Source: Alphaproteobacteria bacterium
GTDB taxonomy: Bacteria; Pseudomonadota; Alphaproteobacteria; Rhodobacterales; Rhodobacteraceae
Reading direction: 5' to 3'
DNA: 64,000 nucleotides
Assembly (NCBI GenBank): GCA_030424865.1
Contig: JAUHVR010000015.1
Span: forward strand, 62,001 to 126,000
This document shows positions 17,948-26,332 of this stretch, piece after piece; positions within the stretch are counted from its first letter, which is position 1; every line of letters starts with the position of its first letter. Below the pieces are notes generated by a model. It ran no database searches, was not told the DNA's origin, and saw only the letters and a list, made by a program, of their open reading frames with translations. The translations under genes were made by a program, and so were the position numbers.

Positions 17948-19741
17948 ATGGCCAACACCAGCGTCAATCCAAACGAGGAACGCGCCAAATCCAAACAGAT
18001 TGGAGTGCTGGGCGCCTTGTGGCCGTTCCTGCAGCCCTATCGGATACTGGTCTTTGGTGCGCTTCTGGCCCTGGTCCTGACGGCCGCGATCTCGCTGGTC
18101 CTGCCATTGGCCGTGCGGCGCGTCGTCGACAACTTCGAAGTCGGCTCCAGTGATGTTCTGGATCAGTACTTTGCCGCCGCCCTGGGCATCGCGCTTTTGC
18201 TCGCGCTGGGCACCGCGCTGCGCTACGCGCTGGTGACACGCCTGGGCGAGCGCGTGGTGGCAGACCTGCGCATCGCGGTCTTTGACCGGGTGATCGGCAT
18301 GAGCCCCGCCTTCTTTGAGCGCATCATGACCGGCGAGGTTCTGAGCCGGATCACCACCGACACAACGCTGATCCTGTCGGTCATCGGGTCGTCGATCTCG
18401 ATCGCCCTGCGCAACGTGCTGATTTTCATCGGCGGGCTTGTGTTGATGCTGTTTACCTCGCCCAAGCTGACGCTCCTGGTCCTGCTTTTGGTGCCCGCTG
18501 TCGTGGTGCCGATCCTTGTTCTCGGTCGGCGCTTGCGCAAGCTGAGCCGTGAAAACCAGGATTGGATCGCGGCGTCTTCCGGCAATGCCTCAGAGGCGCT
18601 CCTGTCGGTGCAAACCGTGCAGGCGTTTACGCATGAAGCGCAATCGCGCGGGGCCTTTACCGACGTCACCGAGAAAAGCTTTGACGCGGCCCGCCGCCGC
18701 GTCACCACCCGCGCGGTAATGACCGCGATCGTGATCTTTCTGGTGTTCTCGGGTGTGGTCGGCGTGCTTTGGATCGGTGCCTGGGACGTGCGCAGCGGGT
18801 TGATGAGCACCGGATCACTGGTGCAGTTCGTGATCTACTCGGTCATGGTTGCCGGCGCTGTTGGGGCCCTGTCCGAGATCTGGGGCGAGCTGCAGCGCGC
18901 CGCCGGCGCGACCGAGCGCCTGATCGAGCTATTGAACGCCGATGACACCGTGACCGACCCCGGCGCGCCCGCGTCTCTGTCTTCGCCAGTTCGGGGCGAG
19001 ATCACGTTTTCGGGCGTCCAGTTCACCTATCCGGCCCGCCCGGACGCGCAGGCCCTGCACGACGTGAACCTGACCATCGCGCCCGGTGAAACCGTTGCGC
19101 TGGTCGGCCCTTCCGGCGCGGGCAAGACGACGATCATCCAGCTGATCCAGCGCTTTTACGATCCCGATGCAGGTCATATCGCGCTGGACGGCGTGCCGCT
19201 GGACCGCATGGCGCGGACCGAGTTCCGCCGCCAGATTGCGCTTGTGCCACAGGACCCGGTGATCTTTGCCACTTCGGCGCGCGAAAACATCCGCTTTGGC
19301 CGCCCCGGTGCGACGGATGCAGAGATCGAAGCCGCCGCACAGGCCGCCGCCGCGCATGACTTCATCAGCGCCCTGCCCGATGGCTATGACACCTATGTCG
19401 GCGAACGCGGCGTGATGCTGTCGGGCGGCCAGAAACAGCGCATTGCCATCGCCCGCGCCATATTGCGGGATGCGCCGGTGCTGCTCTTGGACGAGGCGAC
19501 CTCGGCGCTGGATGCCGAAAGCGAACGGGCGGTGCAGCGCGCGGTCGACCAGCTTTCGCAAGATCGGACCACGGTGATCGTGGCGCACCGTCTGGCGACG
19601 GTGAAAAAGGCCGACCGCATCATCGTCATGGACCAGGGCCAGATCGTCGCCCAGGGCACCCATGATGCGCTGGTGGCCGAGGGAGGGCTCTATGCGCGCC
19701 TGGCCCGGCTGCAGTTCACCGATGGCATCGCAGCCGAGTAG
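17948..19741 (+). CDS. ABC exporter, fused membrane and ATPase domains (MsbA-like)
   Basis: 597 residues: a six-helix type IV exporter domain (about 25-310) and an ATPase domain (about 355-590). The ATPase has Walker A GPSGAGKTT, signature LSGGQKQR, Walker B VLLLDEATSALD and the H-loop in VAHRLAT. A half-size exporter that should work as a homodimer. The ATG at 17948 was preferred over the open frame upstream because the N-terminal MANTSVNPNEERAK is a normal cytoplasmic tail. No neighbouring gene hints at the substrate; lipid or drug export are the usual roles. Confidence 0.9.
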   Translation: MANTSVNPNEERAKSKQIGVLGALWPFLQPYRILVFGALLALVLTAAISLVLPLAVRRVVDNFEVGSSDVLDQYFAAALGIALLLALGTALRYALVTRLGERVVADLRIAVFDRVIGMSPAFFERIMTGEVLSRITTDTTLILSVIGSSISIALRNVLIFIGGLVLMLFTSPKLTLLVLLLVPAVVVPILVLGRRLRKLSRENQDWIAASSGNASEALLSVQTVQAFTHEAQSRGAFTDVTEKSFDAARRRVTTRAVMTAIVIFLVFSGVVGVLWIGAWDVRSGLMSTGSLVQFVIYSVMVAGAVGALSEIWGELQRAAGATERLIELLNADDTVTDPGAPASLSSPVRGEITFSGVQFTYPARPDAQALHDVNLTIAPGETVALVGPSGAGKTTIIQLIQRFYDPDAGHIALDGVPLDRMARTEFRRQIALVPQDPVIFATSARENIRFGRPGATDAEIEAAAQAAAAHDFISALPDGYDTYVGERGVMLSGGQKQRIAIARAILRDAPVLLLDEATSALDAESERAVQRAVDQLSQDRTTVIVAHRLATVKKADRIIVMDQGQIVAQGTHDALVAEGGLYARLARLQFTDGIAAE

Positions 19742-19909
19742 TCCGGCGCTCAAATCGCCCTACTTTGACCACAACGGCAGTTCGACGCTGCGTCATAAGA
19801 AAACCTGCCCTTGCGTCGCCACGCTTGCGCGAGGGCGGTTGAATTATGCAATGTGGCGGATAAGCCAACAACCCGGGCCCACCGGGATCATCAGGAAGGG
19901 GAGAGGCTG

Positions 19910-21796
19910 ATGAGTTTTGCGTCCAAGGCCGACCGCGATGCCATCGAAAACGAAATGCCGTGGGAGAACCGCGATCTGCCAGTGACCCTGTTCGGTCTGC
20001 TGTCGCAAACCGCAGCGTCCTTCCCGGACCGTCCGGCGGTCAGCTACCAGATCACCTCGGGGCCTGCCGACAAGGCGGAAACGGTCAGCTGGCGGGAGCT
20101 TCGGGACAAGACCGCGCAGGCGGCGAACCTGTTCCGCGGTCTGGGCATCGGCGAAAACGACGTGGTCGCCTATATCCTGCCGAACTGTAACGAGACGATC
20201 TACACCTTGCTGGGCGGCATGGTCGCGGGCATCGCGAACCCGATCAACCCGCTGCTGGAACCCGAACAGATTGCGGCGATCCTGCGCGAAACCGACGCCA
20301 AGGTTGTCGTCACGCTCAAGGCCTTTCCGCGCACGGATGTGGCGCAAAAGGTGGCCGAGGCCGTGCGCCACGCCCCGCATGTGCACACGGTGCTGGAAAT
20401 CGACCTGCTGCGCTATCTGACTCCGCCCAAATCCTGGCTGGTGCCGCTTATCCGCCCCAAGAACCCGGGCGACCATCACGCCAAGGTTCTGAACTTCAAC
20501 GCCGAGCTGGCGCGCCAGAAGACGACGTTGGAGTTCGAGGACGTGCAAGAGGATCGCGTCGCCGCCTATTTCCACACCGGTGGCACCACGGGCATGCCCA
20601 AGGTCGCGCAACACAAGTATTCGGGCATGGTCTACAATGGCTGGCTGGGGCATCGGTTGCTGTTCTCGGAAACCGACAACATCATGTGCCCCCTGCCCCT
20701 GTTCCACGTCTTTGCCGTGCACGTCATCCTGATGGCCGCGCTGGCCTCGGGCGCGCATGTGGTCTTCCCCACCCCGCAGGGCTATCGCGGCGAGGGTGTG
20801 TTCGACAACTTCTGGAAACTGATCGAGCGCTGGAAGATCACCTTCATCATCACCGTGCCCACGGCTGTGTCAGCGCTGATGCAGCGGGACGTGAACGCCG
20901 ATATTTCGACGGTGAAAACCGCCTTCTCGGGTTCGGCGCCAATGCCGATGGAGCTTTTCAAACGCTTCGAAGGCGCCTCGGGCGTGACCATCGTCGAAGG
21001 CTATGGCCTGACCGAGGCGACCTGCCTGGTGTCTTGCAATCCACCCTCGGGAGAAAAGAAAGTCGGCTCGGTTGGCATTCCCTTCCCGCATACCGAGGTC
21101 AAGATCGTCCAGCAGACCGCCGAGGGGCCGCGCGAATGCGCCACGGACGAAGTCGGTGAGATCTGCATCTCGAACCCCGGCGTCTTTGCCGGATCGACCT
21201 ATACCGAGGCCGACAAGAATCGCGATCTGTTCCACGAAGACGTCTATCTGCGCACGGGTGACCTGGGACGTGTGGACGCCGACGGCTATCTTTGGATCAC
21301 CGGCCGCGCCAAGGATCTGATCATTCGCGGTGGCCACAACATCGACCCTGCCGAGATCGAAGAGGCGCTTCTGGCGCATCCCGCAGTCGCCTTTGCCGGG
21401 GCCATCGGGCAGCCGGATTCACATTCGGGCGAATTGCCCTGCGCCTTTGTCGAACTGGTCGACGGGGCCAGCGTGACCGAAGACGAACTGCTGGAGCACT
21501 GCAAGGTGCAGGTCCATGAACGCGCCGCGCATCCCAAGCATATGACCATTCTCGATGAGTTGCCAAAGACCGCCGTGGGCAAGGTCTTCAAGCCGGACCT
21601 GCGCAAGAATGCGATCACGCGGGTCTACAACGCGGCGCTGGAACAGGGCGGCGTGGCGGCCCGGGTGACGGCAGTGGTCGACGACAAGAAACGCGGTCTG
21701 GTGGCGCAAATCACGCCGAACGGAGCATCGGACGCTGATATTCAGGGCGTATTGGGCGCGTTCACCCGCCCGTGGGAACTCGCGGCAACCAACTAG
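19910..21796 (+). CDS. Acyl-CoA synthetase (AMP-forming, ANL superfamily)
   Basis: 628 residues; activates a carboxylic acid to its CoA thioester through an acyl-adenylate. Motifs in order: phosphate loop TGGTTGMPK, adenine region GYGLTEAT, the RTGDLG core and the hinge GRAKDLIIRGGHNI; the catalytic lysine of the C-terminal domain is in PKTAVGKVFK. The ATG at 19910 has AGGGGAGAGG upstream; the frame is open further upstream. The gap of 168 bases from the ABC exporter suggests its own promoter. Chain-length preference cannot be read; the length exceeds typical FadD by about 60 residues. Confidence 0.9.
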   Translation: MSFASKADRDAIENEMPWENRDLPVTLFGLLSQTAASFPDRPAVSYQITSGPADKAETVSWRELRDKTAQAANLFRGLGIGENDVVAYILPNCNETIYTLLGGMVAGIANPINPLLEPEQIAAILRETDAKVVVTLKAFPRTDVAQKVAEAVRHAPHVHTVLEIDLLRYLTPPKSWLVPLIRPKNPGDHHAKVLNFNAELARQKTTLEFEDVQEDRVAAYFHTGGTTGMPKVAQHKYSGMVYNGWLGHRLLFSETDNIMCPLPLFHVFAVHVILMAALASGAHVVFPTPQGYRGEGVFDNFWKLIERWKITFIITVPTAVSALMQRDVNADISTVKTAFSGSAPMPMELFKRFEGASGVTIVEGYGLTEATCLVSCNPPSGEKKVGSVGIPFPHTEVKIVQQTAEGPRECATDEVGEICISNPGVFAGSTYTEADKNRDLFHEDVYLRTGDLGRVDADGYLWITGRAKDLIIRGGHNIDPAEIEEALLAHPAVAFAGAIGQPDSHSGELPCAFVELVDGASVTEDELLEHCKVQVHERAAHPKHMTILDELPKTAVGKVFKPDLRKNAITRVYNAALEQGGVAARVTAVVDDKKRGLVAQITPNGASDADIQGVLGAFTRPWELAATN

Positions 21797-21867
21797 ACGC
21801 CAGGGCGGCGCGGCCCCGGCCGCCCGCCTGTTGCCGCAGGTGTCGCGGGCTTTTGCAGCCGTTCCAA

Positions 21868-21939
21868 GATCGTTTTCCGGCACGGAAAACGATCCTGAAA
21901 ACGCATGTTTTCAGTTCCGGAATTCTTGAAGAATTCCGG
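21868..21939. repeat. Three abutting perfect hairpins in a convergent intergenic gap
   Basis: Between the stops of the acyl-CoA synthetase and the ArsR gene lie three consecutive inverted repeats. The first is GATCGTTTTCCG at 21868-21879 with its complement at 21883-21894. The second is CTGAAAAC at 21895-21902 with GTTTTCAG at 21907-21914. The third is an 11-base arm at 21917-21927 and its complement at 21929-21939, around GAATTC boxes. All arms are perfect; there is no T-run, so a plain intrinsic terminator is unlikely. Confidence 0.75.
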
Positions 21940-21963
21940 CTCCCCAACCCCGAAGCACGTGCC

Positions 21964-22281
21964 TCAGGCGCAGAATTTGTCGTAAAGCAGCGCGATCACC
22001 CTTTGGGTGTCCTGGTCTGCGAGGCTGTAGTAGATCGTCTTGCCTTCGCGCCGCGTCTTGACCAGCTTTTCCTCTCGCAGACGCGCCAGCATCTGGCTGA
22101 CCGCCGCCTGACGAATTTCCAGCAACTGCTCCAGTTCACCAACCGACTTCTCGCCCGATCCCAGATGACACAAAATCATCAGGCGCCCCTCGTGCGCGAG
22201 GGTCTTCAAATAGCTGGCAGCGTGCTTTGCGCTGTCAGCCATGTCGGTCGGGGCAATGGGTGCGTCAGTGGTTATGGTCAC
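21964..22281 (-). CDS. ArsR-family regulator, SqrR/BigR-like persulfide sensor candidate
   Basis: 105 residues from a GTG at 22281 with AGGA upstream; an ATG at 22242 would shorten it by 13 residues but has no ribosome site. Winged helix with the recognition part RQAAVSQMLARLREEKLVKT and a wing RREGKTIYY. Two cysteines only: Cys38 in LMILCHL and Cys104 in the last residues KFCA. Their 66-residue spacing equals that of the sulfide/persulfide sensor SqrR (Cys41 and Cys107, from memory). No sulfide oxidation gene is adjacent; the nearest genes on this strand are an enolase-superfamily enzyme and an alcohol dehydrogenase. Confidence 0.82.
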   Translation of the reverse strand: MTITTDAPIAPTDMADSAKHAASYLKTLAHEGRLMILCHLGSGEKSVGELEQLLEIRQAAVSQMLARLREEKLVKTRREGKTIYYSLADQDTQRVIALLYDKFCA

Positions 22282-22336
22282 GGCGGCGGTCCTGGCTTTT
22301 TTTACTATATAGCAATCAAAACCATCGGTTGGTAGA

Positions 22337-23569
22337 TCAGTTCTCGACCGGCGGTGCCCCGCCCATGAAAGCGTTGCCGTTCTGATAGTCGCAGGGGTCC
22401 TCTTGCATCTGCAGGTGAAGATCGGCGCCCTTGTAGGGATGTGCGCGGGCCAGGTCTTCGTCCACGTCGATCCCCAGGCCGGGCGCAGTCGGCGGCAGGA
22501 TGAACCCGTTCTCAACCGAGATGCTTCCCTTGATCAGATCGCGGTGGAACGCGGTCTCGATGGTCTCTGCGATCAGCAGGTTGGGGATCGACGCCGCCAG
22601 ATGCACGTTGGCCGCCCACTCGACAGGCCCCGCATAAAGATGCGGGGCCATCTCGGCGTTGAAGGCCTCGGCCATTGCAGCGACCTTCTTCATCTCCCAG
22701 ATGCCCCCCGCGCGACCCAGCGCCGGTTGCAGGATCTTGGCCCCGCCCGTGCGCAGAACGGCGGCGAATTCCGCCTTGGTGGTCATCCGTTCGCCGGTTG
22801 CCACCGGGATACGCACCGCGCGGGCAACCTCTTGAAACTCCAGCAGGTTGTCCGGCGGGATCGGTTCTTCGTACCACAGCGGGTTGTAGGGCTCGAGAGC
22901 CTGCCCCAGCCGGATCGCACCGGCGGTATTGAACTGACCATGGGTGCCAAAGAGCAGGTCGGCCCGGTCGCCCACGGCCTCGCGGATGGCCTTGCAAAAG
23001 GCGACCGACATCGAGATGTCCGACATCGCGGGCTGGTGCCCGCCGTGGATCGTGTAGGGGCCTGCGGGATCGAACTTCACAGCAGTATAGCCGCGCGCCA
23101 CGCAATCAAGTGCCGCTTCGGCCGACAACTCGGGCGAGGTCCAGAAGTCGGTCAGGTTCTGGTGCGGCAAGGGATACAGATAGGTATAGGCGCGGATGCG
23201 CGGGTTCATCAGCCCGCCCAATAGCGCCCAGACCGGGCGATTGCGCGCCTTGCCCAGAATGTCCCAACAGGCGATTTCCAGTCCCGAGAACGCGCCCATG
23301 ACCGTCAGGTCAGGCCGCTGCGTAAAGCCCGAGGAATAGGCACGACGGAACATCAATTCGATGTTCTCGGGGCTCTCGCCCAACATGTGCCGGTCAAAGA
23401 CATCCGAGATCACGGCCCGCATCGCATCCGGCCCGACGGACGAGGCATAACATTCGCCCCAGCCGGTGATCCCGGTGTCAGTCGTGACTTTCACGAGGAT
23501 CCAGTATCGCCCCCCCCAGCCCGGCGCAGGCGGTGCGGTGACGATGATGTCGAGATCCTGAAGCTTCAT
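22337..23569 (-). CDS. Enolase-superfamily enzyme (mandelate racemase/galactonate dehydratase-like)
   Basis: 410 residues. The capping domain (about 1-125) and barrel are complete: TAVKFDPAGPY carries the first lysine region, LWYEEP the second metal ligand (Glu234/235), VATGER the third (Glu260), and APHLYAGP a histidine-containing loop. At the first metal position, where sugar-acid dehydratases have Asp in a DxHG motif, this protein reads FGTHGQF (Gly208, His210). The likely reaction is dehydration of a sugar acid or a related polyhydroxy acid. It lies 42 bases behind the alcohol dehydrogenase, so the pair may form a short sugar-acid pathway. Confidence 0.8.
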   Translation of the reverse strand: MKLQDLDIIVTAPPAPGWGGRYWILVKVTTDTGITGWGECYASSVGPDAMRAVISDVFDRHMLGESPENIELMFRRAYSSGFTQRPDLTVMGAFSGLEIACWDILGKARNRPVWALLGGLMNPRIRAYTYLYPLPHQNLTDFWTSPELSAEAALDCVARGYTAVKFDPAGPYTIHGGHQPAMSDISMSVAFCKAIREAVGDRADLLFGTHGQFNTAGAIRLGQALEPYNPLWYEEPIPPDNLLEFQEVARAVRIPVATGERMTTKAEFAAVLRTGGAKILQPALGRAGGIWEMKKVAAMAEAFNAEMAPHLYAGPVEWAANVHLAASIPNLLIAETIETAFHRDLIKGSISVENGFILPPTAPGLGIDVDEDLARAHPYKGADLHLQMQEDPCDYQNGNAFMGGAPPVEN

Positions 23570-23611
23570 GGCGCCCTCCCCGGCCCTGTCGCTGTTCCGC
23601 CTGACTGGCGA

Positions 23612-24700
23612 TCACGTGCCCGGAAAGAGGATCACGTTGCGCTTGGCACCGCCGGTCTTGGTGTCGGCAATCGCCTCGTTGATCTGCTCCAGGCTCCAAC
23701 GCCCCGAGATCAGTTCGTCCAGCTTGAGCCGCCCCTGGGCATAGAGATCGGCCATCCAGGGAATGTCGCGGCGGATTACCACGTCACCCATTTTCGACCC
23801 CACCATGCCGGTGCTCATAGCCGCAAGAACGACCGGTTCATAGGTCGACATCGCACCGCTATGCGGCATGCCGACCATGATGACCTTGCCGCCGTACCCA
23901 AGGTATCGCGGTGCGCTGTCATAGGCCGGGATAGCGCCGACCGTGACGATCACCGCATCGGCCCCCTTGCCCAAGATGCCTTGGGCCACGCGCCAAGGCT
24001 CGACCTCGGTCGCCAGTACACCATCGGTGGCGCCGAATTCACGGGCGATGGCCAGCTTGTCCTCGGTCATGTCGACCGCGACGATCCGGCGGGCGCCGGC
24101 AATCCGCGCGCCCTGAATGGCGTTCAGTCCAACACCGCCCGCACCGATGACGACGACATCCTGCCCTGCCTTCAGTGCTGCTGCATTCACCACGGCGCCG
24201 ACACCGGTGATGACACCACAGGCCAGCAGCGAAACTGCCTCGGCGGGGATCGCCTCGGGCAGAACGACCACCTGGCTCTGGTCCACGACGACACGTTCCG
24301 CAAAGGCACCGCAATTCATCGCCTGCACAACCGGTTCACCGTCAGGGCGGCGCAGCACGGCATCGGCCGCGTTGGGCGTGTCGCAGATCGTCGGTTTGCC
24401 TTCAGAGCAGGACGGACACTGCCCGCAGGCCCGGATCAGCGTGACCACCACGCGGTCGCCCACCTTCAGCCCCGTGACCCCAGCACCCAGCGCCGAGACA
24501 CGTCCCGCCGCCTCGTGGCCATAGACCGCTGGCAGGTCGCCACCCCATGCGCCATCGGCATAAGAAATATCGGAATGGCAGATTGCCACGGCCTCGAGCG
24601 TGACTTCCAGCTCTCCGGTCTGCGGCGCGCGCAGCTCCAGTTCCTCGATGGTCAGGGGCGCACCAAATTCGGTGCAGACGGCGGCTTTGATACGGGTCAT
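23612..24700 (-). CDS. Zinc-dependent alcohol dehydrogenase (MDR superfamily)
   Basis: 362 residues. Catalytic zinc ligands: Cys in AICHSD, His in YGHEAAG and Cys in LACGVITG. The structural zinc loop is ACGQCPSCSEGKPTIC with four cysteines. The NAD(P)-binding Rossmann motif is VIGAGGVGLNA, with Asp at the end of the next strand (AVDMTED), favouring NAD. ATG at 24700 is preceded by AAGAGG; a TTG two codons upstream is less likely. Resembles the class III/aryl-alcohol dehydrogenase branch; the substrate is not determinable. Confidence 0.9.
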   Translation of the reverse strand: MTRIKAAVCTEFGAPLTIEELELRAPQTGELEVTLEAVAICHSDISYADGAWGGDLPAVYGHEAAGRVSALGAGVTGLKVGDRVVVTLIRACGQCPSCSEGKPTICDTPNAADAVLRRPDGEPVVQAMNCGAFAERVVVDQSQVVVLPEAIPAEAVSLLACGVITGVGAVVNAAALKAGQDVVVIGAGGVGLNAIQGARIAGARRIVAVDMTEDKLAIAREFGATDGVLATEVEPWRVAQGILGKGADAVIVTVGAIPAYDSAPRYLGYGGKVIMVGMPHSGAMSTYEPVVLAAMSTGMVGSKMGDVVIRRDIPWMADLYAQGRLKLDELISGRWSLEQINEAIADTKTGGAKRNVILFPGT

Positions 24701-24819
24701 TCGCAAACCTCTTGAAAGTCCAGACCCGCACCCTGCGCGATCACGGATGCAGAGGCTGGACAGTTTGCGACACAGGATGTCGCGGGCACACGCGCGCCGC
24801 TACGTAACGGCGAAAAACG

Positions 24820-25527
24820 CTAGGTGACAATGCGATCGACCAGGGCAGCCAGGTCCTTGGGGGCCGCGAAGAAAGGCGAGTGGCCGGTGTCGAGCGTATA
24901 GACATCCTCCGGTGCGAATTCGGCTGCCATGGTGGCCTGGAACTCGGCTGGTATGGCGCCGTCCTGCAAGCAGCGGATGTAGCTGCGCGGGACCGTTGCG
25001 TAAGGCGCGCCCAGCGTCACTTTGGTCGCCTGCGGCAAGATCGCCTGCGGACACAGGTTGGCCGCGGCAAAGTCCCGCTGTTCAGGCGTGCAATCGTGAT
25101 AGAAGACCTTGCTTTGATGTGCCGGATCCACGGTAAAGGCCAGCCCGTCGTCCGAGACGCGCAGCGCCTCGGCCAGCGGCTGCCGCGGGGCCCGCTTGCG
25201 CATCTCGACAAGACTGTGATCCGGCCAGGGCACATAGGCGCACAGGTAGATCAGCCGTTCGAAATGCGTCGGATCCAGATCCGCCGCGCGGCTGATCGGG
25301 TAGCCTCCCATGGAATGCCCCAGAACCACGGTGGGCCCCTCCAACGCGTCGAGAATTGCCTGGGCATATAGGTCCAGCGTCACCGCCTTGACCGGCGTCG
25401 GATCGGCGCCGTTTGACGGCAGGTCGATTGCGCGCACCGCGTGGCCAAGGGCCTGCAACTCGGGCACGAGGTCGCGCCAGCACCATGCGCCGTGGCACGA
25501 CCCGTGAACCAGCAGAATGTCAGCCAT
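24820..25527 (-). CDS. Alpha/beta hydrolase (plant-esterase-like family)
   Basis: 235 residues. Start ADILLVHGSCHGAWCW gives the oxyanion HG motif, GHSMGG the serine nucleophile, and TGHSPFFAAP near the end the catalytic His. This subfamily resembles small methyl-ester hydrolases and hydroxynitrile-lyase-type proteins. The ATG at 25527 lies inside the preceding gene (eight-base overlap), making it the last gene of the six-gene leftward operon. No strong ribosome site. The true substrate is unknown. Confidence 0.8.
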   Translation of the reverse strand: MADILLVHGSCHGAWCWRDLVPELQALGHAVRAIDLPSNGADPTPVKAVTLDLYAQAILDALEGPTVVLGHSMGGYPISRAADLDPTHFERLIYLCAYVPWPDHSLVEMRKRAPRQPLAEALRVSDDGLAFTVDPAHQSKVFYHDCTPEQRDFAAANLCPQAILPQATKVTLGAPYATVPRSYIRCLQDGAIPAEFQATMAAEFAPEDVYTLDTGHSPFFAAPKDLAALVDRIVT

Positions 25528-26308
25528 GGCCAACCGAGGCCAGGAAATCGGTCAACACGCGGGCGTAGTCCTCGGCCGCATCGACGCTGGACAGGTGGCC
25601 GGAATTGCGGATCAGCTCGAACTTCGAACCGGGCACCAGGTCGGCGGTTTCACGGACAAGGTCAGGCGGTGTCGCGCTGTCATCACTGCCGGCGATGCCC
25701 AGAACAGGCAGGCGCAGTCCCGAGGTCGGCGTGATGAAATCCGTCCCGGCAATTGCCGCGCTGCAGGCCGCATAGGCCTTGGCCGAGGTTTGCAGGAACA
25801 TGTTCCGCCAGGCATGGAATTCCTCGGTTTTTTGAAAGTGTTTCGAGAACCAGCGCTGCATCGTCGCGTCGACCAGCGCTGGCATGCCGCCGGTTTCGGC
25901 GGCCTTGATGCGCTCGGCCCAGATATCACGTGTCGCGATCTTGGCCCCGGTGTTCGACAGCACCACCGCCCGCACCAGATCCAGCCGTTTGACCGCCAGC
26001 CCCTGCGCGATCATTCCACCGATCGACAGGCCCACGACCACGGCATCCTTGAGCTGCAGATGATCCATCAGCTTTTCCAGGTCCGAGACCAGCGTGCCCA
26101 TGCTGTAAGGCCCGGGTGTCAGATCGGTCAGCCCGTGCCCGCGCTTGTCATACCGCACATAGCAGCACGTCTGGGGCAGCATCGGGATGATCTTGTCCCA
26201 AAGCCGCAGGTCGGTCGCCAGCGAGTTCGAGAACACGACGGGCGGGCCATTGGGATCCCCGTCGATGCGATAGTTGACGTGCAGCCCATCAAGTTTGGCA
26301 ATGTGCAT
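25520..26308 (-). CDS. Alpha/beta hydrolase, 3-oxoadipate enol-lactonase-like
   Basis: 262 residues with a PcaD-like layout: YRIDGDPNGPPVVFSNSLATDLRLWD at the start (HG replaced by NS as in PcaD), nucleophile GLSIGGMIAQGLA, Asp in GSDDSATPP and the His in NSGHLSSV. PcaD opens the enol-lactone of 3-oxoadipate in the protocatechuate pathway, but no other pca gene is in the window, so a related lactone or ester is equally possible. 24 bases behind the EEP-fold gene and overlapping the next hydrolase. Confidence 0.8.
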   Translation of the reverse strand: MHIAKLDGLHVNYRIDGDPNGPPVVFSNSLATDLRLWDKIIPMLPQTCCYVRYDKRGHGLTDLTPGPYSMGTLVSDLEKLMDHLQLKDAVVVGLSIGGMIAQGLAVKRLDLVRAVVLSNTGAKIATRDIWAERIKAAETGGMPALVDATMQRWFSKHFQKTEEFHAWRNMFLQTSAKAYAACSAAIAGTDFITPTSGLRLPVLGIAGSDDSATPPDLVRETADLVPGSKFELIRNSGHLSSVDAAEDYARVLTDFLASVGHG

Positions 26309-26332
26309 GGCGGATCTCCTTCTTTGTGGCCG

